Below, one piece after another: positions 1 through 6,605 of a stretch of 11,861 nucleotides of DNA (the first letter of the stretch is position 1; the number at the start of each line of letters is the position of its first letter). The notes under the pieces were generated by a model. That model worked only from the letters and a program-made list of their open reading frames with translations, did no database searches and had not been told where the DNA came from. A program made the translations under genes and the position numbers. The stretch spans positions 1-11,861 of the forward strand of contig DASVQA010000037.1 in NCBI GenBank assembly GCA_036389375.1, given 5' to 3'. Origin of the DNA: QHXQ01 sp036389375 (GTDB lineage Bacteria > Acidobacteriota > Blastocatellia > Pyrinomonadales > Pyrinomonadaceae).

Positions 1-1
1 T

Positions 2-247
2 GGCTATAACTTGGAGCTTTACACGATCAATCCTGATGGCAGCAACGCTCTGAGGCTTACGTTCGCTCCGGAGTCACATAACGGCGCGAGTTGGGCGCCC
101 GGCGGCGACCGGATGGTTTTCATGAGCGACCCCGGCAACGACTACAACAACTACGAAATATTCGTCATCAATGCCGATGGTAGCAACGCGCAAAGGCTAA
201 CCATCAACGCTGCGGAGGACTATTACCCTTCATGGCAACCGATGTAA
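2..247 (+). CDS. C-terminal fragment of a TolB/PD40-type beta-propeller protein
   Basis: This is the last 81 codons of a gene whose start lies before the window; the frame is open from base 2 and stops at TAA 245-247. Two PD40 (WD40-like, TolB-type) repeats are visible. Each has a strand ending in a YTINPDGSN or FVINADGSN motif followed by RLT, and then a SWAPGGDRMVFMSD or PSWQP blade start. In this family such repeats build beta-propellers that are often periplasmic or secreted and mediate protein contacts; no catalytic motif is visible in the part seen. The protein ends just after the PSWQP motif, a normal propeller closure, so the 3' end looks intact. Base composition is about 55% GC by hand count, lower than its neighbours, so it may have a different history. 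The overall architecture (TolB, protein kinase fusion or stand-alone) cannot be decided from this fragment. Confidence 0.8.
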   Translation, partial: GYNLELYTINPDGSNALRLTFAPESHNGASWAPGGDRMVFMSDPGNDYNNYEIFVINADGSNAQRLTINAAEDYYPSWQPM

Positions 248-263
248 GGAACGGAGCATATCT

Positions 264-325
264 AACGTTCGAGCTTTTGTAAGCGGCCTAAACAACGAAA
301 GGCTTTTACTTCATCGCTCAACGTT
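264..325. other. Inverted repeat between convergent gene ends
   Basis: The 70-nt gap between the propeller gene stop and the pgeF stop contains AACGTTCGAGC (264-274) and its near-complement GCTCAACGTT (316-325, running into the last codons of pgeF). The arms match except for one bulged C and enclose 41 nt, in which GTAA (280-283) and TTAC (306-309) can extend pairing. A hairpin here could serve as a bidirectional transcription end for the two convergent genes. There is no clean T-tract directly after the stem on either strand, so an intrinsic terminator is only a possibility. Confidence 0.3.
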
Positions 326-1169
326 CCGCGTTCATCAGCCCGACGACGGCGAGCAACCGCCCCGTGCGCCCGTAGATCTTTTTCTCGCGGCGGTAGGAGA
401 AGAAAAGGTCTGGGCGACAGATGGTGCAGAGCGGCGCGGTGTAGATCTGTGCGCCGGGCACGCCCGCGGCCGAGAGTTGTTGCCGGTTCGCCCTGTGCAG
501 ATCGATGCGCGCGTGTTCGGGGCGCGTCGGGACGAGCAGTTCGTCCGCGTAGGCAAAGTTGGCGCGGAACGTTTCGATGACCTCACGCCCGACTTCGTAG
601 CAGCACTGAAGCGCGGCCGGGCCGATAGCGGCGTGGACATCTGCGGCCCGCGTGCCGTACTCTGCGCCCATGCGTGCAAGCGCAGCGCCGACGATGGCCT
701 GTCCTGTGCCGCGCCAACCGGCGTGTACCGCCGCGCACACCCGGTTGCGCGCGTCGCCCAACAGGATCGGCACGCAATCGGCCGTCTTGACGCCGACCAG
801 CACGGCGGGCACGTTCGTGATGAGCGCATCGCAGTGCTGTTGTTCCGTCTCGGCGGCTTGCGACCGCGCGCGCACGATGCACACGTCCGCGCCGTGTACC
901 TGCCACGCGGCGGCGAGCGTCCAAGCGCCGGGCAGCAGCGCGAGGAAGCGGCGGCGGTTCTCGTGAATGTTTGCGGCCGCATCGTCGCTGAAGCCGGCGA
1001 GGTTGAGCGCGGCGGCGGGGAAAGGGCTGACGCCGCCGCCGCGCGTCGAGAAAGCGTTCGTGAATCCTGATTGCTCAAGCGGCGCGCAGACGAGTGCGCG
1101 GACGCCTGCGCGCTCGCGCCAGTAGAAGCCCGCGCGTGCGAGTCTGCTCTCTTCCGTGATCGTTTCCAT
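318..1169 (-). CDS. pgeF: Peptidoglycan editing factor PgeF (YfiH/YlmD, laccase-domain family)
   Basis: Predicted 283-aa cytoplasmic protein of the multicopper polyphenol oxidase/laccase-domain family (YfiH, YlmD). Members edit muropeptide precursors, preventing misincorporation such as L-Ser for L-Ala; purine nucleoside hydrolysis has also been reported for the family. The metal/active-site triad is intact: His92 in QVHGADV, Cys132 in TADCVPILL and His149 in AVHAGWRGTG, followed by AIGPAALQCCYEV (181-193) and a C-terminal FFSYRRE motif. The N-terminal STRGGGVS motif (41-48) is also typical. Length matches the family. I chose ATG at 1169; further upstream ATGs would push deep into acpS, and no in-frame ATG, GTG or TTG follows before conserved sequence. 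No Shine-Dalgarno sequence is seen. The 5' end overlaps the divergent acpS start by 14 nt. The neighbouring penicillin-binding protein gives a cell-wall context. Confidence 0.92.
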   Translation of the reverse strand: METITEESRLARAGFYWRERAGVRALVCAPLEQSGFTNAFSTRGGGVSPFPAAALNLAGFSDDAAANIHENRRRFLALLPGAWTLAAAWQVHGADVCIVRARSQAAETEQQHCDALITNVPAVLVGVKTADCVPILLGDARNRVCAAVHAGWRGTGQAIVGAALARMGAEYGTRAADVHAAIGPAALQCCYEVGREVIETFRANFAYADELLVPTRPEHARIDLHRANRQQLSAAGVPGAQIYTAPLCTICRPDLFFSYRREKKIYGRTGRLLAVVGLMNAER

Positions 1170-1539
1170 AGGCATAGACATCATCGAAGTCCGGCGCGTG
1201 CACGCCACGATTGCACGCACGCCGCGCTTTGTCATGCGCGTCTTCACCGAAGGTGAGCGCGCATACTGTGCCGGACGCGGCGCGGCGGCGGCCCAACATT
1301 ATGCCGCGCGCTTCGCGGCCAAAGAAGCGGCGCTCAAGGCGCTCGGCACGGGCTGGCGCGGGTCTGTCAGTTGGCAGGACGTGGAAGTAGTCTCGAACGA
1401 AGCCGGCGCACCCGCGCTCGTCTTTCACAGAGCGGCGCGCACGCTCCTGCAACAGGCCGGCGCGGACACGGCGCACCTGACCATCTCGCACACAGCCGAG
1501 CACGCCATCGCGCAAGTCATCCTCGAACGACGCGGTTGA
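1156..1539 (+). CDS. acpS: Holo-[acyl-carrier-protein] synthase
   Basis: 127-aa 4'-phosphopantetheinyl transferase of the AcpS type. It moves phosphopantetheine from coenzyme A to the conserved serine of acyl carrier protein, making active ACP for fatty acid synthesis. The magnesium-binding motif IGIDIIEV (Asp8) and the second core motif ARFAAKEA with Glu57, followed by LKALGTG, are intact, as is the C-terminal SHTAEHAIAQVILE strand. Length is normal for the family. The start is GTG at 1156, giving the usual Met-Ile-x-x-x-Gly-Ile-Asp beginning; there is no other start codon between it and Asp8. No Shine-Dalgarno sequence precedes it, so translation may be leaderless or weakly initiated. It is the only complete plus-strand gene in the window: divergent from and overlapping pgeF, and convergent with the penicillin-binding protein gene 26 nt downstream. 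A tiny CGGC-AAT-GCCG hairpin (1541-1551) lies in that gap. Confidence 0.95.
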   Translation: MIVSIGIDIIEVRRVHATIARTPRFVMRVFTEGERAYCAGRGAAAAQHYAARFAAKEAALKALGTGWRGSVSWQDVEVVSNEAGAPALVFHRAARTLLQQAGADTAHLTISHTAEHAIAQVILERRG

Positions 1540-1565
1540 GCGGCAATGCCGGGCGAAATAATAAA

Positions 1566-4157
1566 CTAACGACGCTGGAACTGTGGCGGGTTGTTGAGGC
1601 GCAACTCATTGGTCAAGCGCGCACGCCCGTCGCGGTCGGTCTCGACCTGCGTGGTGGGGAGCGTAGGCGCTGTGTTGTCTGCGCGGGTTGGCTCGTTGGG
1701 CGTGCGGGCTGAGCGCGCGGCGTGGACTAGCTCACCCGCAGTTGACGTGATCGCACCGGTCAGCGAGCGCGCTTGATCGAGAACGGCATCTGCCGCAGCG
1801 CCGAGCGCGCCGAGTTCGAGCGGCGGCTGGTGCGCGAAGCATGTGCTGGCGGGCGCGAGCGCGGGCGTCATGGCGATGCGTTGATGATGCGGACAATAGG
1901 GCGAAGCAAGCAGGCCGGTGTCCGTGTCAAGCTCGACGGTCGTGACACCGTCGGGGCGTATGAAGGCGTCGCCGCCGAGTTCGGGGCGGAGCGCAACCGC
2001 CTGCTGCACGAACTCCTGCCAGACGGGCAGCGCACTGGCCGCGCCCGTCAAACCCAACTGTTTGTTGTCATCAAACCCGACCCACACGACGCAGACCAGA
2101 TTTGGCGTGTAGCCCGCAAACCAACCGTCGCGCGACGTGCCGGTCTTGCCCGCAACGGCCGTCTGTTTCTGTAAGCCGCGCGCGGCCCGCGCCGTGCCTT
2201 CGGCGATCACGTCGGTCAGCGCGTCCGTGATCAGGTAAGCGGTTGAAGGGCGCACGACCTGTTGCGCCTGAGGCGTTAGCTCCGCGAACAGGCTCTGACC
2301 ATCATCGTCAACGGTGCGCGTGATGCTCGCCGCCTGCGCGCGCGTGCCGCCGTTGGCGAAGGCGGTGTAGGCGCTGGCGATCTCAAGCGGCGTCGTCTCG
2401 GTCGTGCCGAGCGCAAGCGCCGGGTAAGCTGCGGGGCGTGGCAGACCGAAACGTTCCGCGAGCGTGGCGACACGCTGCAAGCCTGTACGCAGAGCGACAT
2501 CAACTGTGACGACGTTGAGCGAATGAACCAGGCCGGAGCGCATCATTACTTCGTGCATCGAGTATGCGCCGCCGTAGTTGGCGGGGCGATAGACGCTGCG
2601 TTGATCGTAGGCGAAGCCGCGCGGCGCATCGAGGATCATCGTCGCGGGCGAGACGCCGCTCTCAAGCGCCGACGCATAGACGAACGGTTTGAAGACCGAG
2701 CCGGGCTGACGGCGCGCGTCGGTCGCACGGTTCAATTGCGTCGCAGCGTAGTTTGTGCCGCCGACCATCGCCAGCACGTGCCCGGTCTGCGGGTCGAGCG
2801 CGACGAGCGCGGCTTGCGGCTGCGCCTTGCCCTTGTAAACTTTTGCGAGTTGTTCGAGTTGCTGTGCGACGGCCCGTTCGGCCAGTTGTTGCAGGTCTAG
2901 ATCGAGCGTCGTGTAGACGCGCAGGTTGCGCTCGTCGGTGCGGGCGGCGCGTTCAAGGTGCGCGTCCACGAGGCGGTTGACGTAGTCAATGAAGTAGGGC
3001 GCAACGGTCTGCGCGTCGGCGTCGAGCGGGGCGACGGCGACGGGCATGGCGCTGCTGGCTTCCGCTTCGGCGCGGGTGATCGCGCCGTCGCGCAACATGG
3101 CGGCGAGCACGACGTTGCGCCGCGCTCCGGTTTCCGCCGGATGCCGGTCGGGCGCGTAGCGCGCGGGACTCTGGATCATGCCCGCGATGGTCGCGGCTTC
3201 CGCGAGCGTCAACTCCTTCAGGTCTTTGTTGAAATAGACGCGCGCCGCTTGCGCGACGCCGCGCACCGCAACTGCGCCGCGCTGGCCCAGATAAACCTCG
3301 CTGCAATAGAGCGCGAAGATGTCCTCTTTCGAGAGCCGCCGTTCGAGCGCGGTCGCTAAAAGCGCCTCGTTGAACTTGCGGCGCAGGGTGCGTTCCGGGG
3401 TGAGGTAGGTGTTTTTAACGAGTTGTTGCGTGATGGTCGAGCCGCCCTGTCGTTGCAATTCGGCTTCGGGATTGAAGCCCGTCCAACTGAGGACGGCGCG
3501 GCCGATGCCCGCCAGATCGACGCCGCTGTGCGCAAAGAAGCGGCGGTCTTCGATGGCGATAATCGCGTGTGTGAGCGTGGGCGGAATCTCATTGAACGTG
3601 AGCGCCGTGCGCCGGCCCGTCTTCATCAACGCGTCGTTCGTCAGCGTCTCCGGTTCAAGCGCAAAGGCCGCGAGCGGTGCGCCGTCGCCGGTCAGCTCGC
3701 TGATGCGCCCGCGCGCGTCGAACGTGATCTCGACCACGGCCGGCGTGCCCGCCACGCCACGACGCGGTGTGAGTTGAATTCCATTCTCCGTGCTCGTAAA
3801 AGCGCCGTTCCACACGTCACCCATCGCGTTCTCGGCGTAGCCGGCGCGGCGTAGAATTTCGACGAGGCGCGCGCGCGGGATGTGCTGCCCGGCGCGCAGG
3901 ACGCGCGGCGCGGCGTAGATGCCGGCGCGGCTCGTCAGATAGCCGTGCGCGATGCGTGCATCAACCACCTGCGCGGCCGATGCATAACAATAAAGAAGCG
4001 CGGCGACGCCGCCCGCGCAGACGACGAGCAGAACGGCGAGAGACCCGCGCAGCAACAACGTGCGTCGCTCTGCGCGTTCGAGTCCGGCGCGCACTTCGCG
4101 GCTGCGTCTAAGCCGCGGCCGACGGCGTGCGTTTGTGCTCGTGATCTCAATCGCCAT
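1566..4157 (-). CDS. Bifunctional class A penicillin-binding protein, PBP1B-like (UB2H, GT51 and transpeptidase)
   Basis: 863-aa inner-membrane synthase that polymerises lipid II into glycan strands and cross-links them. It has an Arg-rich cytoplasmic tail (1-33), one membrane span (about 34-58), and a UB2H-like region (about 75-165, containing LRAGQHIPRARLVEILRRAGY-type sequence) as in E. coli PBP1B. The GT51 glycosyltransferase follows with catalytic Glu203 in AIEDRRFFAHSG, then QGGSTITQQLVKN, RRKFNEALLA and EVYLGQ. The transpeptidase has active-site Ser487 in SVFK (Lys490), SLN (546-548) and KTG (671-673), all intact. A C-terminal extension of about 100 residues has two CP/C-x-x-H-like segments and a polar, low-complexity tail. 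I chose ATG at 4157 (MAIEI); a start 23 codons upstream (4226) is possible but adds an atypical segment. Domain order supports PBP1B (mrcB-like) over PBP1A. The upstream leader holds strong hairpins; the 3' end is convergent with acpS. Confidence 0.93.
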   Translation of the reverse strand: MAIEITSTNARRRPRLRRSREVRAGLERAERRTLLLRGSLAVLLVVCAGGVAALLYCYASAAQVVDARIAHGYLTSRAGIYAAPRVLRAGQHIPRARLVEILRRAGYAENAMGDVWNGAFTSTENGIQLTPRRGVAGTPAVVEITFDARGRISELTGDGAPLAAFALEPETLTNDALMKTGRRTALTFNEIPPTLTHAIIAIEDRRFFAHSGVDLAGIGRAVLSWTGFNPEAELQRQGGSTITQQLVKNTYLTPERTLRRKFNEALLATALERRLSKEDIFALYCSEVYLGQRGAVAVRGVAQAARVYFNKDLKELTLAEAATIAGMIQSPARYAPDRHPAETGARRNVVLAAMLRDGAITRAEAEASSAMPVAVAPLDADAQTVAPYFIDYVNRLVDAHLERAARTDERNLRVYTTLDLDLQQLAERAVAQQLEQLAKVYKGKAQPQAALVALDPQTGHVLAMVGGTNYAATQLNRATDARRQPGSVFKPFVYASALESGVSPATMILDAPRGFAYDQRSVYRPANYGGAYSMHEVMMRSGLVHSLNVVTVDVALRTGLQRVATLAERFGLPRPAAYPALALGTTETTPLEIASAYTAFANGGTRAQAASITRTVDDDGQSLFAELTPQAQQVVRPSTAYLITDALTDVIAEGTARAARGLQKQTAVAGKTGTSRDGWFAGYTPNLVCVVWVGFDDNKQLGLTGAASALPVWQEFVQQAVALRPELGGDAFIRPDGVTTVELDTDTGLLASPYCPHHQRIAMTPALAPASTCFAHQPPLELGALGAAADAVLDQARSLTGAITSTAGELVHAARSARTPNEPTRADNTAPTLPTTQVETDRDGRARLTNELRLNNPPQFQRR

Positions 4158-4240
4158 AAATAATCCTGCCGCGCGTTCAACTTCGAGTTCGGCCGAGCAG
4201 AGTAGCCTTCGCCGCCGCCCGATCACGTTTTAGATACACG

Positions 4241-4286
4241 ACGGCGCAGGCGAGGGGCGCGGCCCCCTCGTCGTCCGTTGCGCCGT
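4241..4286. other. Two-tier GC-rich stem-loop upstream of the penicillin-binding protein gene
   Basis: Outer arms ACGGCGCA (4241-4248) and TGCGCCGT (4279-4286) are perfectly complementary over 8 bp. Inner arms CGAGGGG (4251-4257) and CCCCTCG (4264-4270) pair over 7 bp around a 6-nt loop. The two tiers are separated by an asymmetric internal loop (2 nt against 8 nt). It lies 83 nt before the penicillin-binding protein start and 65 nt after the stop of the small membrane protein, both on the minus strand. In a minus-strand transcript it would be a leader or intergenic hairpin. It is not followed by a U-tract, so a structural or processing role is as likely as termination. Confidence 0.45.
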
Positions 4287-4309
4287 GCAAGCTGTTGTGC
4301 TGTTAGTAA

Positions 4310-4325
4310 ACGACCAATCGGTCGT
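4310..4325 (-). terminator. Possible weak terminator of the small membrane protein gene
   Basis: On the minus strand ACGACC-GATT-GGTCGT forms a 6-bp stem with a 4-nt loop, 26 nt after the TAA of the 57-aa gene, and is followed by TTTACT. The T-tract is short, so this would be at best a weak intrinsic terminator; the larger hairpin at 4241-4286 follows shortly after. Confidence 0.3.
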
Positions 4326-4351
4326 GAGTTCTCTTTTCGCGCCGGGCGCGG

Positions 4352-4525
4352 TTAGCGTTCGGCGCGGGCTACGTCCAGCGTCTGCGCTGAGGTCGCCGGG
4401 GCGAGTTGTTCGCCCGCATCACCCGCATTGGCCCACAGGGAGAGCGCCGCCGTGCCAACGGCGAGCGTGATCATAACCAAGATGATGGCCACCAAACGCG
4501 CGAGTCCGTCAGTTAACTCTCTCAT
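4352..4525 (-). CDS. Small single-span membrane protein, unknown function
   Basis: 57-aa hypothetical protein. Residues 8-33 form one hydrophobic segment (LARLVAIILVMITLAVGTAA and following), framed by a short charged N-terminus (MRELTDG) and a polar, Ala-rich C-terminal tail ending in DVARAER. This suggests a bitopic inner-membrane peptide or a secreted small protein with an uncleaved anchor. I do not recognise a family. Support for a real gene comes from a strong Shine-Dalgarno GGGAGG with a 9-nt spacer to ATG 4525, a membrane-like composition unlike a random GC-rich frame, and a candidate terminator hairpin behind it. The frame stays open upstream to an ATG at 4735, but that region looks non-coding. 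It lies between the patatin and penicillin-binding protein genes on the same strand; a link to either is only suggested by position. Confidence 0.6.
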   Translation of the reverse strand: MRELTDGLARLVAIILVMITLAVGTAALSLWANAGDAGEQLAPATSAQTLDVARAER

Positions 4526-4534
4526 CCGTTCTAA

Positions 4535-4540
4535 CCTCCC
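4535..4540 (-). promoter_or_regulatory. Shine-Dalgarno site of the small membrane protein gene
   Basis: GGGAGG on the minus strand, with a 9-nt spacer (TTAGAACGG) to ATG at 4525. It decides the start of the 57-aa protein against longer upstream options. Confidence 0.7.
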
Positions 4541-4560
4541 GGTGATCACTTTCGCTCGCT

Positions 4561-4580
4561 CAAACGTTGGGCAATGTTTG
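4561..4580. promoter_or_regulatory. 20-bp near-perfect palindrome, candidate operator or hairpin
   Basis: CAAACGTTG-GG-CAATGTTTG: two 9-nt arms matching at 8 of 9 positions around a 2-nt centre, 35 nt upstream of the small gene start. The geometry suits a dimeric transcription factor; in RNA it would be a stem with a tiny loop. No regulator gene is nearby to name. Confidence 0.35.
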
Positions 4581-4810
4581 TGCCAGATAGACGCGCCGGC
4601 TGGTAGGCCGCACGCTGCGCGCGGGCTATCTGCGGCATAAGGCAGGTTTACGCTCGGCGCAGTCTGCGTCATGCTCCGGCCCGCATAGCTGCGACGCAAC
4701 GCCGGCACGTTTAATTTTGGTACAGTAGCGCACACTCAGGACGGGGCGCGACAGACCGCTTTCCGTTCACAGTCGGCGCGGTCGGATGTGTCTAGCTCTT
4801 GGGCGGAAGT

Positions 4811-5719
4811 TCAGGAAGAATGTGTGCGGCGGCGTTCGAGGCGCGGCGCGGCGGGCGTAGAGCGGCGCAACAGGCGTTGCAGCCAGTTCGGTTCGGCGGC
4901 GACAGGGAGCGCGGGCGGCGCAAGCAAGGCTTTAATCTGTTCGAGCGCCTCAAGCGCAGCCTCTTCGCCGGCCGCGATCAACTCGTCGGCGCGCGTCATC
5001 TCGTCCCAGCGTATGTGCCCGACCTTCGGCGCGATCACCACGTCCGCCTCGCGCAACTGCTGCGCCGTGGCCGTGCGCTGTACGACCAGAAACGACTGCA
5101 ACAGCACACCGATGGCCGAGAGCGACGGGCCTAAGAATTTCGCCCCTTCCGCGTTCACGTCCACCGCCACAACGATGTCTGCGCCGAGCGCGCGCGCAGC
5201 CGTGACCGGCACGTTGGCGACGAGGCCGCCGTCAACGAGTTGTCGCCCCGCGTCGTCCACGACGGGCACATACCAGCCGGGGATGGCGCAGCTTGCGCGG
5301 ATCGCAAACGCCACGTCGCCATGATCGCGCAGCACGACGCACGCGCCCGTGCGCAGGTCTGTGGCGACCGCCGCGAACGGTAGCGGCAACTCCTCGAACC
5401 GCGTCACGGGAAAACGAGCGCGCACGTACTCTTCCATGCGCGCGTTCGATTGCACGCCCAGCCGCGAGAGCGTCAGCTTGCCGAAGTCGCGCCAGCGCAT
5501 CGTGCGGCCGAACGCCGCGATCTCCGCGAGTGACACGCCGGCCGCGAACGCGCCGCCGACCAGCGCGCCCGCCGAAGTGCCCGCCACGCAATCGACCGGT
5601 ACGCCGTGCGCCAAAAGCGTCCGCAGCACGCCGACGTGCGCCGCGCCCCGCGCCGCGCCGCCCGATAGGGCCAGCCCCACGCGCGGGCGTTGCCATTTCT
5701 TTATCTCTGCGCGCCGCAT
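4811..5719 (-). CDS. Patatin-like phospholipase, RssA/YlbK type
   Basis: 302-aa predicted cytoplasmic or membrane-associated serine hydrolase with the patatin Ser-Asp dyad. The N-terminus carries RPRVGLALSGGAARG, where GGAARG (20-25) is the oxyanion-hole loop; the usual third glycine is alanine here. The nucleophile is Ser49 in GTSAG, and the catalytic Asp163 lies in LVDGGLVANVPV. The family hydrolyses acyl esters of phospholipids or related lipids; the physiological substrate of RssA-type members is generally unknown. There is no signal peptide or barrel domain, which separates it from PlpD-type secreted patatins. The last ~60 residues are charged and variable. Start ATG 5719 places the conserved core at the normal distance; no strong Shine-Dalgarno is seen. 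It lies 100 nt downstream of hmuV on the same strand, with no clear terminator between, so read-through from the uptake operon is plausible but unproven. Confidence 0.88.
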   Translation of the reverse strand: MRRAEIKKWQRPRVGLALSGGAARGAAHVGVLRTLLAHGVPVDCVAGTSAGALVGGAFAAGVSLAEIAAFGRTMRWRDFGKLTLSRLGVQSNARMEEYVRARFPVTRFEELPLPFAAVATDLRTGACVVLRDHGDVAFAIRASCAIPGWYVPVVDDAGRQLVDGGLVANVPVTAARALGADIVVAVDVNAEGAKFLGPSLSAIGVLLQSFLVVQRTATAQQLREADVVIAPKVGHIRWDEMTRADELIAAGEEAALEALEQIKALLAPPALPVAAEPNWLQRLLRRSTPAAPRLERRRTHSS

Positions 5720-5819
5720 ATCGTTGTGATGTAAAAAACTGGTGCGCCGTTTGCGAGGACTGACGACAATGATTCTAAGGCAACGGTCAATAGCGACGAA
5801 AGGCGCGCGCTCTTAAGTG

Positions 5820-6605
5820 CTAGTCCGGCGTCGGCACGACGAGCGGACAGTCGCGCGCGGGGTGACGCGTCACAAGGACGGGCACGGCGAAGGTCGCGTG
5901 AATCGCGGTTTGGGTCAGCACTTCGTCGGGCGGGCCCGCTGCCGTCACGCGCCCCTCTTTGAGCATCACGATGCGGTCGGCGTACTGCGCGGCGAGGTTG
6001 AGATCGTGCAGGATGATGAGCACGCCGACGCCTGCGCCGGCCAAGCGCCGCGCGACGGCGAGCGTGCTGTGCTGGTGCGCGAGATCGAGATTCGAGGTCG
6101 GTTCGTCCAACAGCAGGTAGCGCGTGCCGGCGGGCGTCGGCTCCCAGATTTGCGCGAGTACGCGCGCCAGTTGCACGCGCTGGCGCTCGCCGCCTGAAAG
6201 CGTCGGATATAGACGCTCGGCTAAATGATCCGCCTCTGTCGCGGCGAGCGCCGCGCGCGCGATCTCGTAGTCGCGCGGTTCTTCCGCGCCGCGCACGTGC
6301 GGCGTGCGCCCCATCAGCACCACCTCGAAAGCGGTGAACGGAAAGTTGAGCGTCGAATCCTGCGGCAGCACCGCGCGGGCGCGCGCACGCTCGACCAACG
6401 ACCACGCACCGAGCGGGCGACCGTCCATCAAGACTTCGCCTGCGGTCGGTTGCTGGTCGCCGCATAGCACGCGCCGCAGCGTGGACTTGCCCGCGCCGTT
6501 CGGCCCGACGACGGCGACGAGTTCGCCGGCGCGCACGGCGAGCGACACGTCCGCGAGCAACGTCTTCGTCCCGATCCGCACACTGAGCGTCCGCGCTTCG
6601 ATCAA
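5820..6605 (-). CDS. hmuV: Heme-type ABC importer ATPase (HmuV-like)
   Basis: 261-aa ATPase of the FecE/BtuD/HmuV group that powers import through HmuU. All motifs are intact: Walker A GPNGAGKST (34-42, Lys40), Q-loop in VLPQDSTLNFPF, signature LSGGERQRVQLARVL, Walker B YLLLDEPTS and H-loop LHDLNLAAQYADRI. The Q-loop surroundings (FPFTAFEVVLMGR), the DLAHQHSTL segment after Walker B and the AAGPPDEVLT tail resemble heme importer ATPases more than generic siderophore ones. That assignment is by remembered family patterns. I chose TTG at 6605: it has GGAGGG 7 nt upstream, gives the typical MIEARTLSVRIG beginning and overlaps the hmuU stop codon, a translational-coupling arrangement. An ATG at 6644 would overlap hmuU by 43 nt and add an atypical extension. 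Cobalamin or siderophore as substrate cannot be excluded. Confidence 0.9.
   Translation of the reverse strand: MIEARTLSVRIGTKTLLADVSLAVRAGELVAVVGPNGAGKSTLRRVLCGDQQPTAGEVLMDGRPLGAWSLVERARARAVLPQDSTLNFPFTAFEVVLMGRTPHVRGAEEPRDYEIARAALAATEADHLAERLYPTLSGGERQRVQLARVLAQIWEPTPAGTRYLLLDEPTSNLDLAHQHSTLAVARRLAGAGVGVLIILHDLNLAAQYADRIVMLKEGRVTAAGPPDEVLTQTAIHATFAVPVLVTRHPARDCPLVVPTPD

Larger units (their letters stand above)
4526..4810. other. Structured 285-nt intergenic region upstream of the small membrane protein gene
   Basis: No convincing gene. Going up from the small gene it holds the GGGAGG ribosome binding site (4535-4540), a 20-bp palindrome (4561-4580) and a second inverted pair CAGATAG (4584-4590) / CTATCTG (4626-4632) around a GC-rich interior. 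It also holds an AT-richer patch, TTTAATTTTGGTACAG, near 4710-4727. The patch could belong to a minus-strand promoter, but I cannot align convincing -35 and -10 boxes. The patatin gene ends at 4811 on the same strand. Confidence 0.4.

Noticed and set aside
260..329. An integron attC-like site (ATCTAAC start, internal inverted arms) behind the propeller gene.
   Set aside because: The left core fits RYYYAAC but the right end reads GTTCCGC, not GTTRRRY, and no integrase or cassette array is visible.
477..1070. A 197-codon plus-strand open frame opposite pgeF.
   Set aside because: It is a shadow frame of pgeF, whose metal-binding residues are all intact.
4352..4735. A longer 127-aa version of the small membrane protein starting at 4735.
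   Set aside because: The upstream part has no domain character and overlaps palindromes and an AT-rich patch, whereas the GGGAGG site points to ATG 4525.
5720..5819. A promoter for the patatin gene (TTGACC on the minus strand).
   Set aside because: No -10-like box lies at a 16-18 nt spacing; a T6 run near the end is not preceded by a stem, so it is not a terminator either.
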